Below are positions 28,560 through 37,470 of a DNA stretch of 64,000 bases, piece by piece (within the stretch, counting starts at the first letter, position 1; each line of letters begins with the position of its first letter). The DNA is taken from positions 2,604,001-2,668,000 of the forward strand of contig NZ_CP051217.1 of the NCBI RefSeq assembly GCF_012516475.1, given 5' to 3'. The notes under the pieces are model-generated. The model saw only the letters and a program-made list of their open reading frames with translations. It was not told the origin of the DNA and ran no database searches. This DNA is from Parasphingorhabdus halotolerans (GTDB lineage Bacteria; Pseudomonadota; Alphaproteobacteria; Sphingomonadales; Sphingomonadaceae). The position numbers and the translations under genes are program-made.

Positions 28560-29141
28560 ATGACGCAGTCCAATAGCATCCTCCGCATAGACGCCAGCGC
28601 CCGCAAAAGCGGTTCATCTTCGAGAAGGCTCACTGACTCGGTGATCGAAAAGCTTGCACCCGAAACGGTCACTATCCGCGATTTAACTGATGGTGTTTCA
28701 TTTGTGACCGAAGATTGGGTGAACGCCAATTTCACCGATGAGGCAGATCGCACCCATGCCCAGAAGGCCGAACTGGCTTATTCTGATGCGCTGGTCGAAG
28801 AACTTGTTGCTGCCGATACGCTGGTAATCGGAACGCCAATATATAATTTCGGTGTTCCCGCGGCGCTCAAAGCATGGATCGACATGATCGCCCGGGCGCG
28901 CAAGACATTTCACTACACCGCCAATGGCCCGGAAGGCTTGCTGACAGGCAAAAAAGCTTATGTGCTTGTCGCATCTGGTGGCACGGAGATGGGCAGCGCA
29001 ATTGATTTTGCGTCCGGCTACCTTCGCCATGTTCTTGGTTTCGTCGGCATAACCGATGTAACTTTTATTGCGGCGGACCAGCAAATGGTGAAAGGCGACG
29101 CCGCGCTGGACACGGCCATGGATCAGGTGTCGACACTTTAA
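28560..29141 (+). CDS. azoR: FMN-dependent NADH-azoreductase
   Basis: A 193-residue flavodoxin-fold NAD(P)H oxidoreductase of the AzoR/AcpD family, which reduces quinones and azo compounds in the cytosol. The FMN phosphate loop is near the N-terminus (DASARKSGSSSRRL), the family motif is TPIYNFGVPAALKAWIDMI, and ASGGTE follows around residue 140. I chose the ATG at 28560 with AAAGGA 8 bases upstream; an in-frame ATG at 28521 lies inside the tandem repeat. It is 110 bases downstream of the pirin gene and is followed by a terminator. Confidence 0.93.
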   Translation: MTQSNSILRIDASARKSGSSSRRLTDSVIEKLAPETVTIRDLTDGVSFVTEDWVNANFTDEADRTHAQKAELAYSDALVEELVAADTLVIGTPIYNFGVPAALKAWIDMIARARKTFHYTANGPEGLLTGKKAYVLVASGGTEMGSAIDFASGYLRHVLGFVGITDVTFIAADQQMVKGDAALDTAMDQVSTL

Positions 29142-29155
29142 ATATTGGACTGATG

Positions 29156-29193
29156 AAAAAGACCTCGCCGGATCGTCTCTGGCGAGGTTTTTT
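29156..29193 (+). terminator. rho-independent terminator of azoR
   Basis: Stem ACCTCGCC / GGCGAGGT with an 11-base loop, preceded by A residues and followed by six or more T, 15 bases after the azoR stop. On the other strand it also faces the 3' end of the lipoxygenase gene, so it may serve both. Confidence 0.9.
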
Positions 29194-29208
29194 GTTATCC
29201 AATACTCC

Positions 29209-31104
29209 CTATATGTTCGTGCTGGTCGGGATCAGGCTGGGTTGCAGATATGTATAGGGATGCATTCGCTGCTTGTTGCGGGCAATAATCCGCGCTTCAA
29301 CGGCCCGCAGGCCAGCTTGAAAGCGTGCCAGAGGCCCTTCACTTTCCGTAATCACCGCATCCCGGAACCATTGCTGATAGGGGAAGCGATTGGTTTGATA
29401 TTCGCCAAGCGGCCGATAGTAAACCGAACCTAACAGAATTAATGAGCTTTGCTGCACTAGAGCCAGAGACATCGGCGGCATATAGTTGAGCCACTCCTGT
29501 TTATCATGACCTTGTTGCTCTGTCGGGGCCGCTGTCCAGCCACCGCCGGTTATTGCTGGGGCAAAGGCCATAAGAGATTTTTGCGGAAAATTAACCGCCG
29601 CATGTTGGGCGCTGGCGGTGAATATGATCATCGTGCACACATCGACCAACTGCTCGCGCGATGTGATTGCTGTAAAACCCGCAACATGGCCTTCGCATGC
29701 AATCGATTTAGCCCAGTCAGCGAGCTCGGTGTCGCCGGTGATGGCGTCATCATCTGCATAATAGACATTGATATATTGCTGTGCCCAGTCGTGGATAGCA
29801 TCCCACACCAGCCGCGCATCATCGCGGTAAGGAAAGTCGGGCAGCTTGGTAGAATCGCCGACAGCGCGTTTTGCCATGTCGTTGTGCAACATCTTGTCAT
29901 AAAAATCGAAAGACAGGCGTGCTTTGACCGCAGCCATCTGGCTGGATGTGATCGTCCCGCCAAAGAAGGCGTCTATCGGACCGCCTTTATTGATCAATGT
30001 CTGTGTTGCAAGATTGTTGATAAACAAAGTGCCTTCAAAATGCGGCACAAGCAGCGACCAGAGAGGGTGTTTATTGGCAAGGTTTCGCCGGGTGGCAACC
30101 GCAATGGCCTCGCTCACCAGATGCGTGTCGGCAAGATGCACAAACAGCTCATGGTAATTACAGTCGGCCACCTGAACGACGAATTTGGCTAGTTCCCAAC
30201 CCCATTTTCCAGAGGATGCAGTGGTCGGTGTCACGACCGGATACTGATTGTTGTCCTGACCGCATTGGATGGCAACCGGTTTCAAAGATGATCCGCCCGG
30301 AGGCACGGCGAACAAAGCCATTGGCTGATAAACATATTTGGCCTGGCCTTTCCAAACTCCGGCCGCCAAAATCTCCAACTCCGCATAGTCAAGCAAGTAC
30401 ACCCGACCATCAGCTAGGGCGGTCGTGAGATCATCACCCGCAATGGCTGCGGCATATTGCTCGGCGCTAACCGGGAAATTGTCGGGTACCGCATCAATAC
30501 CTTTGATCAGCATGGGGTTAGGCCCGGCGATGCGAAGGCGGGCAAACAGATCATCGTCCTGAAAGTTATAGGCGATCGCCGGTACGGGCGTGGTTTGATA
30601 GAGATTGCGATACGCTTCGATTGAGCGGGTATCGGCGGTCTCCACAGCTTTCAAAATGTCCATGATGATGTCGATAATATCACGAATTTCGTTGTCATGT
30701 TGTTTCAGTTGATCGATATCGGATTGCTGCTCTGCTTGATGCACTTCGGCTTCGAGATCAGTGATATCTTTCGACAGTGTGTGTTTTAACCGGATCGCAT
30801 CCACCGCGTTTGAAACTTCCTGCGCCACATGTAAGGCCTGATCGATAATCTCTTTCTCTGCAGCGCTCAGACCGGAGAAAATGGGCTGGGTATAAACGGC
30901 GGCGATATTCTTGATGATATCCAGGCCGACGTGCAGAACATCAAGCCACCACGCAATAGAAGGATCATCGTCGGACGGCATGGCTTTTGCCAATGGCACT
31001 CCAGGCAAAGCCTCCACTTCGGTAGTCCATTGATATTGCTCGCATGTGTTGGAAATTTGCTGCTCGCGTTCCGTTTTTTGTTCGGGGCTGTCATTTTGCG
31101 GCAA
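29209..31104 (-). CDS. lipoxygenase (complete catalytic domain, no PLAT)
   Basis: A 631-residue non-haem iron lipoxygenase that would dioxygenate polyunsaturated fatty acids. All iron ligands of the family are in place: H318 and H323 (HELFVH), H501 and N505 (SAQHAAVN), and the C-terminal isoleucine I631 (PTSTNI). Flanking signatures agree: THLVSEAIAVATRRNL, HPLWSLLVPH, RIAGPNPMLIKGI. The N-terminal 170 residues are helical (long coiled stretch at about 80-150) and replace the PLAT domain of eukaryotic enzymes. No signal peptide is seen, so it should be cytosolic, unlike the secreted Pseudomonas enzyme. It stands alone, divergent from a diguanylate cyclase across 251 bases. The regio- and stereospecificity cannot be read off. 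Confidence 0.93.
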   Translation of the reverse strand: MPQNDSPEQKTEREQQISNTCEQYQWTTEVEALPGVPLAKAMPSDDDPSIAWWLDVLHVGLDIIKNIAAVYTQPIFSGLSAAEKEIIDQALHVAQEVSNAVDAIRLKHTLSKDITDLEAEVHQAEQQSDIDQLKQHDNEIRDIIDIIMDILKAVETADTRSIEAYRNLYQTTPVPAIAYNFQDDDLFARLRIAGPNPMLIKGIDAVPDNFPVSAEQYAAAIAGDDLTTALADGRVYLLDYAELEILAAGVWKGQAKYVYQPMALFAVPPGGSSLKPVAIQCGQDNNQYPVVTPTTASSGKWGWELAKFVVQVADCNYHELFVHLADTHLVSEAIAVATRRNLANKHPLWSLLVPHFEGTLFINNLATQTLINKGGPIDAFFGGTITSSQMAAVKARLSFDFYDKMLHNDMAKRAVGDSTKLPDFPYRDDARLVWDAIHDWAQQYINVYYADDDAITGDTELADWAKSIACEGHVAGFTAITSREQLVDVCTMIIFTASAQHAAVNFPQKSLMAFAPAITGGGWTAAPTEQQGHDKQEWLNYMPPMSLALVQQSSLILLGSVYYRPLGEYQTNRFPYQQWFRDAVITESEGPLARFQAGLRAVEARIIARNKQRMHPYTYLQPSLIPTSTNI

Positions 31105-31259
31105 GCTGGGGTGGGATGCACCACGTTTTACTGTCGTGGCGGCGCTGCTTGGGGGACTATAGATTTGGCGTTCTCGAATGACATGGCGTTTCCCGGAGTG
31201 TGTGGAACAGAAGCACCGAAATATCGAGTTTATGGTTAAAAAATGGTAAATCTATCACA

Positions 31260-31285
31260 ATGTAAAATTCGTAATCATCTTACAT
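31260..31285. promoter_or_regulatory. inverted repeat ATGTAA-N14-TTACAT
   Basis: A 6-base inverted repeat in the A+T-rich spacer between the lipoxygenase and diguanylate cyclase genes (31105-31355). It could be a regulator site; the arms are short, and nothing else in this spacer is recognisable. Confidence 0.25.
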
Positions 31286-31355
31286 CGCAGGATTTTTTGC
31301 TCAAATGCGCATCGTGGTTAACAGGTCGTTTACCAAATATTGATAGCGCAGATGA

Positions 31356-32516
31356 ATGAGAGCGATACTAGATAACCTTTGGCGGCAGACGTTCCCACCG
31401 GTGCCCGAATCAATCAGCGACGAATTTGCCGTGCTAAGCGCGACCCGGCTGCAAATTCAGTCGCGCTGGCTTTCGCTTGCCATGTTTCTAACTATTCCCA
31501 TGGTGCTCTATGCCTCGATGCCGGGCACGTCGCCGATGATCCGCTTTGGTGTTCCGATTGCCGTCGGCTCGTCCTGCCTGATTTGCTTTCTTGCGTTGAT
31601 TAAGGATCGCAATGCATCCGGAAGCGCCGAATTAGCCAGAAAGTTCATCACAGAATCAGCGGTATTCTCCGCCACAATCTGCGTCTTGGTCAGCATATGG
31701 TGCCTCAATAGCTGGTTTAACGCGCCGCCGGAAATGAAGCTATTCTATCCTTTCACATTGGCCATGGGTTCGCTGACAACCATCTATTGCCTCTCCACGG
31801 TGCGCTGGGCAGCAATATTGAATATTGTGATCGGGATAATCCCAATAACGGCACTGCTGCTTTTGACAGCCGATCGCGTTTATATGTCGGCTGCTGCAAG
31901 CCTCACCATGGTGACGATATTCCTCTTTCGCATGATCACTCAGCAGAATAATCAATTTATCAAACTGTTGCTGCTGCGCCGCGAGATGCAAGACTTGGCA
32001 AATACCGATCCATTGACCGGTCTGCACAACCGGCGCGCTCTATCTGAATTTCTGGAACAAGAAATTGCGACTAATAAGAGTGAGGGCGGGTTTGCCATCG
32101 CGCTGATGGATCTCGATGGTTTTAAACCGGTAAACGATCAATATGGGCACGCGATTGGCGACAAGCTGCTTATTGAAATAGCGGGTCGCCTGCGCTCAGC
32201 TTGCGGCGATGAGGCCATTGTAGCGCGCATGGGCGGTGATGAATTTGCGATTTTGGTGCGCCATGGGTCGTCGCTGGAAAGCGCAACCATAGCCGACTAC
32301 GCGCTGGCTGCTCTTGCGCCGCCATGTCATATTGATGGCCATGTCATTCGGGTGGGGGCAAGCGTCGGTGTCGCGGAATGGCCAAATGATGGAAATACCC
32401 AGGAAGCCTTGTTTGAAACTGCCGATCGGGCGCTTTACGCTGCAAAAGCAGAGGTGTCCGGTCAACATGATACCGTCCGGCGCAAGAATCGCAGCGATCC
32501 TAAAAAAGCGACTTGA
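31356..32516 (+). CDS. membrane-bound diguanylate cyclase (GGDEF)
   Basis: A 386-residue protein with about six hydrophobic helices in residues 35-205 (for example LSLAMFLTIPMVLYASM, FTLAMGSLTTIYCLS) and a C-terminal GGDEF domain (DPLTGLHNRRAL, then MGGDEF). The intact GGDEF predicts synthesis of cyclic di-GMP at the inner membrane. The RxxD product-inhibition site that normally sits a few residues before GGDEF is missing (CGDEAIVARMGGDEF). No EAL domain is present. The sensor region belongs to no family I can name. A PilZ protein, a possible c-di-GMP receptor, is encoded at 59760. Confidence 0.92.
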   Translation: MRAILDNLWRQTFPPVPESISDEFAVLSATRLQIQSRWLSLAMFLTIPMVLYASMPGTSPMIRFGVPIAVGSSCLICFLALIKDRNASGSAELARKFITESAVFSATICVLVSIWCLNSWFNAPPEMKLFYPFTLAMGSLTTIYCLSTVRWAAILNIVIGIIPITALLLLTADRVYMSAAASLTMVTIFLFRMITQQNNQFIKLLLLRREMQDLANTDPLTGLHNRRALSEFLEQEIATNKSEGGFAIALMDLDGFKPVNDQYGHAIGDKLLIEIAGRLRSACGDEAIVARMGGDEFAILVRHGSSLESATIADYALAALAPPCHIDGHVIRVGASVGVAEWPNDGNTQEALFETADRALYAAKAEVSGQHDTVRRKNRSDPKKAT

Positions 32517-32576
32517 ACAAATAGCAACGTTCTTGTGCGCACCTCCTGAATTTCCAGCCACAGCGTTTTACGAAAC

Positions 32577-32607
32577 AAAAAACCCCGCAGGATTATCTCC
32601 GGCGGGG
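32577..32607 (-). terminator. terminator of the rpoB-rpoC unit
   Basis: On the minus strand a stem CCCCGC / GCGGGG extended by a further GG/CC pair is followed by six T, 28 bases after the rpoC stop. On the plus strand it is also a stem but the T run is weak. Confidence 0.9.
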
Positions 32608-32634
32608 CTCTTTGTTTGCTGTTGAAGGAAGAGT

Positions 32635-35600
32635 TTAGTCTTCCTTGCCAGTCGCTTCTGCTGCGTCTGCGGGCGCTTCGGCTTCATCGACTGGCGCTTC
32701 CGCCACTGCCACGTCCGCTTCTGCGGCCGGCGCTGCAAAAACATCCTCAGCGGTCGGTTCTGCTGTAACTGGAGCCGCAGCCTTGGCAACTTCTTCCGCC
32801 TTCAGATCTTCGGCAGCCTGCATGGCATCGACCATTTTTTGCTGTTGCGCCCGAAGAGCCGCATCGCGGCTGGTTGCTGCGATGCGCGCACGGTTCATGC
32901 CTGCACCTGTACCAGCCGGGATCAAGCGTCCAACGATCACGTTTTCCTTGAGGCCGATTAGCTGATCCTTCTTCCCTTCAACCGCCGCCTGGGTAAGTAC
33001 CCGGGTGGTTTCCTGGAAAGAAGCAGCAGAGATAAATGAACGCGTTTGCAGCGATGCTTTGGTGATGCCGAGCAATACTGGCTTACCTTCAGCAGGGGTC
33101 TGCTTTTTGGTTAGCTTGGCGTTATATTCCAGCATCTCTTCCTTGTCGATTTGCTCGCCAGGAAGAAGGGTTGTATCGCCACCATTGGTGATCTCAACTT
33201 TTTGCAGCATCTGACGAACAATCGTTTCAATGTGCTTATCGTTGATTTTCACGCCCTGCAGACGGTACACTTCCTGAATTTCCGCAACCAGATATTCGGC
33301 CAGAGCTTCAACGCCCATGACTTCCAAAATGTCATGCGGATCAGGCGAACCGGAAACCAGATTATCGCCCTTCTTCACAAAGTCGCCCTCTTGCACGTCG
33401 ATGACTTTTGTCTTCGGCACGAGATACTCAACCGGATCGCCCTCTTCCGGAATAATCGCGATTTTACGTTTTGCTTTATAATCGCGAACATATTCGATCC
33501 GGCCATCAATTTTGGCGATGATCGAGTTGTCCTTTGGAATACGTGCTTCGAACAATTCAGCAACGCGTGGCAAACCACCGGTAATATCACGCGTTTTCGC
33601 TGCTTCGCGAGAGACACGGGCAATAACGTCGCCAGCTTCAACAGTCTGACCATCGGCAGCTGACAACGTCGCTCCGTTGGCCAGCATGTAGCGACCTGCT
33701 TCGCCGCTATTCTCGTCCAGCAAAGTCATCCGCGGACGCAGATCTTCCTTGTTGGCTCCGCGGCCGGAAGCCCGATATTCCATGATTACGCGCTGGGCGA
33801 TACCGGTCGCCTCGTCGGTAATCTCGGTCATCGTTTTGCCTTCGATCACGTCCTGATATTTAATGACACCCGGTTTCTCGGTAATCATTGGCATCGTGAA
33901 CGGATCCCATTCAGCCAGACGATCGCCCAATTTAACCTTCGCGCCATCTTTGATCAGCACGCTGGTACCATAAGGCACTTTATCAGCAGACCGTTCGCGG
34001 CCATCATTGTCGATCACGGCAATAACACCGGAGCGAGCGAGTGACAGGAACCGTCCGTTCTTGTCCTCGATCACCGGCATGTCGCGATATTCAACCGTAC
34101 CCTCAGCAACGGATTCCAGATTGGATTGCTCGTTCAGCTGTGCTGCGCCGCCGATGTGGAAGGTCCGCATCGTTAGCTGTGTACCAGGCTCACCGATAGA
34201 CTGGGCAGCGATAACACCAACCGCTTCGCCGATATTAACCGGTGTACCGCGAGCAAGATCACGTCCGTAACAAGTGCCACAGACACCCATTTTGGATTCG
34301 CAAACCAGAGGAGAGCGAATGCGAGCCGACTGAATTCCGAGTTCTTCGATCACCTTGATGGCTGCTTCGTCAAGCAATGTGCCCGATTTGATCACAACGC
34401 TGTCGTCTTTGCTGTCTACAATATCTTCAGCCATAGTCCGGCCCAAAATACGTTCGCCCAAGGATGCGATAACCGAACCGCCCTGAACAATCGCTTTCAT
34501 CTCCAGCGCGTTTTCAGTCTTACAATCGTCTTCAACGATCGTACAATCCTGCGAAACATCAACGAGACGGCGGGTCAGATAGCCCGAGTTAGCGGTTTTC
34601 AACGCCGTATCCGCGAGACCTTTACGCGCACCGTGGGTGGAGTTGAAATACTCAAGAACCGTCAGGCCTTCCTTAAAGTTCGAGATAATTGGTGTTTCAA
34701 TAATCTCGCCAGAAGGTTTCGCCATCAAGCCGCGCATACCGCCAAGCTGCTTCATCTGCGCTGGCGAACCACGCGCACCGGAGTGGCTCATCATGTAAAT
34801 CGCGTTGATCTCTTTTTCGCGGCCATTCTCGTCGAGCGGGGTTGCCGCCAGTTCGTCCATCATCGCATTCGCAACCGTGTCACCACAGCGCGACCAGGCG
34901 TCAATAACCTTGTTATATTTTTCCTGCTGGGTGATCAGGCCGTCTTGATACTGCTGCTCGTAGTCAGCCACCAAAGCGCGGGTTTCGTCCACTGTTTTGT
35001 CTTTGGAGTCCGGGATGATCATATCATCCTTACCAAAGGAGATGCCGGCCTTGCAGGCATGGCGGAAGCCAAGGCCCATGATCGCATCGGCAAACAGCAC
35101 TGTGTCTTTCTGTCCAGTGTGACGGTAAACCTGATCGATCACATCACCGACTTCTTTCTTCGTCAGCAAGCGGTTTACAATGTCAAACGGTACCTTGTGC
35201 GATTGCGGCAAACATTCCGCAATCAGCATCCGGCCCGGGGTTGTTTCAAACCGCTTCATGATTTCATTGCCGTCTTCATCGGTCTGAGGAACACGCGCGA
35301 TGATCTTGGAGTGGAGCGTAACCGCGCCAACTTCCAATGCCTGATGCACTTCGGCCATGTCGGTGAGCATCATGCCTTCGCCGGGTTCGCCTTTGCGATC
35401 CATTGTCAGATAATAGATGCCCAAAACCATATCCTGTGAAGGAACGATAATTGGTTTGCCGTTTGCTGGTGAAAGGATGTTGTTGGTGGACATCATCAAG
35501 ACACGGGCTTCCAGCTGCGCTTCCAGTGAAAGCGGAACGTGAACGGCCATTTGGTCACCGTCAAAGTCGGCGTTAAAGGCGGAACAAACCAGCGGGTGAA

Positions 35601-36948
35601 GCTGGATAGCCTTGCCTTCGATCAGTACCGGCTCAAATGCCTGGATGCCCAAACGGTGCAGCGTAGGCGCGCGGTTCAGCATTACGGGATGCTCGCGGAT
35701 CACTTCCTCGAGGATATCCCAGACTTCCTTGCGCTCTTTCTCGACCCATTTCTTAGCCTGTTTGAGCGTCATCGAAAGACCCTTGGCGTCGAGGCGCGCG
35801 TAGATAAACGGCTTGAACAGTTCAAGTGCCATCTTTTTGGGCAGACCGCACTGATGCAGTTTCAGCTCAGGACCGGTCACAATGACGGAACGACCGGAAT
35901 AGTCGACGCGTTTGCCAAGAAGGTTCTGCCGGAAACGGCCCTGCTTGCCTTTCAGCATGTCGCTGAGAGATTTCAGAGGACGTTTGTTTGCGCCGGTAAT
36001 CGTGCGACCACGACGACCGTTGTCAAACAGCGCATCAACGGATTCCTGAAGCATACGCTTCTCGTTACGGACGATGATGTCCGGCGCGCGCAGTTCCATC
36101 AGGCGTTTCAGGCGGTTGTTCCGGTTGATCACGCGGCGATAGAGATCGTTCAGATCGGAGGTTGCGAATCGGCCACCATCCAAAGGAACAAGAGGACGCA
36201 ACTCAGGCGGAATAACCGGAATAATCTCAAGGATCATCCATTCCGGCTTGTTACCAGAATCGATAAAACTTTCGACAACTTTCAGGCGCTTGATGATCTT
36301 CTTTGGTTTCAATGTGGATTTGGTAACCCGCAGTTCTTCCATCAGATCGTCGCGTTCCTGCTTCAGATCGAGATCCTGCAGCATGATCTTGACTGCTTCC
36401 GCACCGATACCGGCAGAGAAAGCGTCTTCGCCATATTCATCCTGCGCTTCGAGCATTTCGTCTTCGGTCAGCAGCTGGAATTTTTCCAATGCTGTCAAAC
36501 CAGGCTCGATAACGACATAGCTTTCGAAATAGAGCACACGCTCAAGCTGCTTGAGCTGCATGTCGAGAAGCAAACCGATGCGCGATGGCAGCGATTTCAG
36601 GAACCAGATATGCGCAACAGGAGCGGCAAGGTCGATATGACCCATGCGCTCACGGCGGACCTTGGTTACTGTGACTTCAACGCCGCATTTCTCGCAGACG
36701 ATGCCTTTGTATTTCATGCGCTTGTACTTGCCGCACAGGCATTCGTAGTCCTTTACCGGACCAAAGATACGGGCGCAGAACAGACCGTCCCGCTCTGGTT
36801 TGAACGTACGGTAGTTGATGGTTTCCGGCTTTTTAATTTCACCGAATGACCAGCTGCGGATGCGCTCAGGTGAGGCAAGACCGATTTGTATCTGGTCAAA
36901 TGTTTCCGGCTTTGCGATCGGATTTGCGAAATTTGTTACTTGGTTCAT
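32635..36948 (-). CDS. rpoC: RNA polymerase beta' subunit
   Basis: A 1437-residue beta' subunit. The N-terminal zinc finger ([20 protein letters not shown]), the active-site triad in [15 protein letters not shown], the bridge-helix/trigger-loop region and the second zinc site ([16 protein letters not shown]) are all seen. The last 45 residues form an Ala/Glu/Asp-rich acidic tail after the conserved end. The ATG has GAGG 8 bases upstream, within the last codons of the preceding 171-codon gene, from which it is separated by 2 bases. It is therefore translated after that gene rather than directly after rpoB. Confidence 0.99.
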   Translation of the reverse strand: MNQVTNFANPIAKPETFDQIQIGLASPERIRSWSFGEIKKPETINYRTFKPERDGLFCARIFGPVKDYECLCGKYKRMKYKGIVCEKCGVEVTVTKVRRERMGHIDLAAPVAHIWFLKSLPSRIGLLLDMQLKQLERVLYFESYVVIEPGLTALEKFQLLTEDEMLEAQDEYGEDAFSAGIGAEAVKIMLQDLDLKQERDDLMEELRVTKSTLKPKKIIKRLKVVESFIDSGNKPEWMILEIIPVIPPELRPLVPLDGGRFATSDLNDLYRRVINRNNRLKRLMELRAPDIIVRNEKRMLQESVDALFDNGRRGRTITGANKRPLKSLSDMLKGKQGRFRQNLLGKRVDYSGRSVIVTGPELKLHQCGLPKKMALELFKPFIYARLDAKGLSMTLKQAKKWVEKERKEVWDILEEVIREHPVMLNRAPTLHRLGIQAFEPVLIEGKAIQLHPLVCSAFNADFDGDQMAVHVPLSLEAQLEARVLMMSTNNILSPANGKPIIVPSQDMVLGIYYLTMDRKGEPGEGMMLTDMAEVHQALEVGAVTLHSKIIARVPQTDEDGNEIMKRFETTPGRMLIAECLPQSHKVPFDIVNRLLTKKEVGDVIDQVYRHTGQKDTVLFADAIMGLGFRHACKAGISFGKDDMIIPDSKDKTVDETRALVADYEQQYQDGLITQQEKYNKVIDAWSRCGDTVANAMMDELAATPLDENGREKEINAIYMMSHSGARGSPAQMKQLGGMRGLMAKPSGEIIETPIISNFKEGLTVLEYFNSTHGARKGLADTALKTANSGYLTRRLVDVSQDCTIVEDDCKTENALEMKAIVQGGSVIASLGERILGRTMAEDIVDSKDDSVVIKSGTLLDEAAIKVIEELGIQSARIRSPLVCESKMGVCGTCYGRDLARGTPVNIGEAVGVIAAQSIGEPGTQLTMRTFHIGGAAQLNEQSNLESVAEGTVEYRDMPVIEDKNGRFLSLARSGVIAVIDNDGRERSADKVPYGTSVLIKDGAKVKLGDRLAEWDPFTMPMITEKPGVIKYQDVIEGKTMTEITDEATGIAQRVIMEYRASGRGANKEDLRPRMTLLDENSGEAGRYMLANGATLSAADGQTVEAGDVIARVSREAAKTRDITGGLPRVAELFEARIPKDNSIIAKIDGRIEYVRDYKAKRKIAIIPEEGDPVEYLVPKTKVIDVQEGDFVKKGDNLVSGSPDPHDILEVMGVEALAEYLVAEIQEVYRLQGVKINDKHIETIVRQMLQKVEITNGGDTTLLPGEQIDKEEMLEYNAKLTKKQTPAEGKPVLLGITKASLQTRSFISAASFQETTRVLTQAAVEGKKDQLIGLKENVIVGRLIPAGTGAGMNRARIAATSRDAALRAQQQKMVDAMQAAEDLKAEEVAKAAAPVTAEPTAEDVFAAPAAEADVAVAEAPVDEAEAPADAAEATGKED

Positions 36949-36950
36949 AA

Positions 36951-37466
36951 TTATTTCCTCGACAATGCTAGGATTGCTTTTTCTAAAGACTTAATTCGAT
37001 CCCCAAAATCAAGCCAGTCAGGGACATCGGTCTGTATCTTCGATAATTTCAATCTGGAATGCTGCAATTTAACCCTACCTAACTCTTTCTTATACCTTTT
37101 CCTCGTAATTTCTGGATCGGACAGGTACGATTTAACTTCGGCCAAGTGATTGTAGGCTGTTGGGAAGTCCTCACAGGTACTTTTTGCCAGAAGCCCAAGA
37201 GATCTGAGAATTTCAGGTAAATCAGGGAAAGGCGGTTTGATGCCATCGGCGGGTTCGTCGCGTGTCCAACATGGATCTTCGAGTAATCGGACGAGGAATT
37301 GCTGGTCCGATCGGTCGCGTATCCATGTAAATCGGACGCCATGGCCGGAAATTGAGGCTTCACAATGCCCGAATCCGGAACGGCAACCTTCATCATTCCA
37401 ACCACCTTCTTCCATCAAAATTCCGAATTCCTGCACACGGTCAGCAGCAAGACCTTCGGCTACCAT
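36951..37466 (-). CDS. unrecognised protein inserted between rpoB and rpoC
   Basis: A 171-residue protein I do not recognise. The N-terminal half is rich in Gly, Glu and Trp ([16 protein letters not shown], then a segment [19 protein letters not shown]) and looks like a small alpha/beta fold; the C-terminal half is Lys/Leu-rich and helical. No signal or membrane segment is present. It fits tightly between its neighbours: 4 bases after the rpoB stop with GGAG 7 bases before its ATG, and 2 bases before rpoC, whose ribosome site lies in its last codons. By hand count 71 of 180 bases at 36961-37140 are G/C (39%) against about 58% in the adjoining end of rpoB, which suggests a foreign origin. Confidence 0.8.
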   Translation of the reverse strand: MVAEGLAADRVQEFGILMEEGGWNDEGCRSGFGHCEASISGHGVRFTWIRDRSDQQFLVRLLEDPCWTRDEPADGIKPPFPDLPEILRSLGLLAKSTCEDFPTAYNHLAEVKSYLSDPEITRKRYKKELGRVKLQHSRLKLSKIQTDVPDWLDFGDRIKSLEKAILALSRK

Positions 37467-37470
37467 CGCC

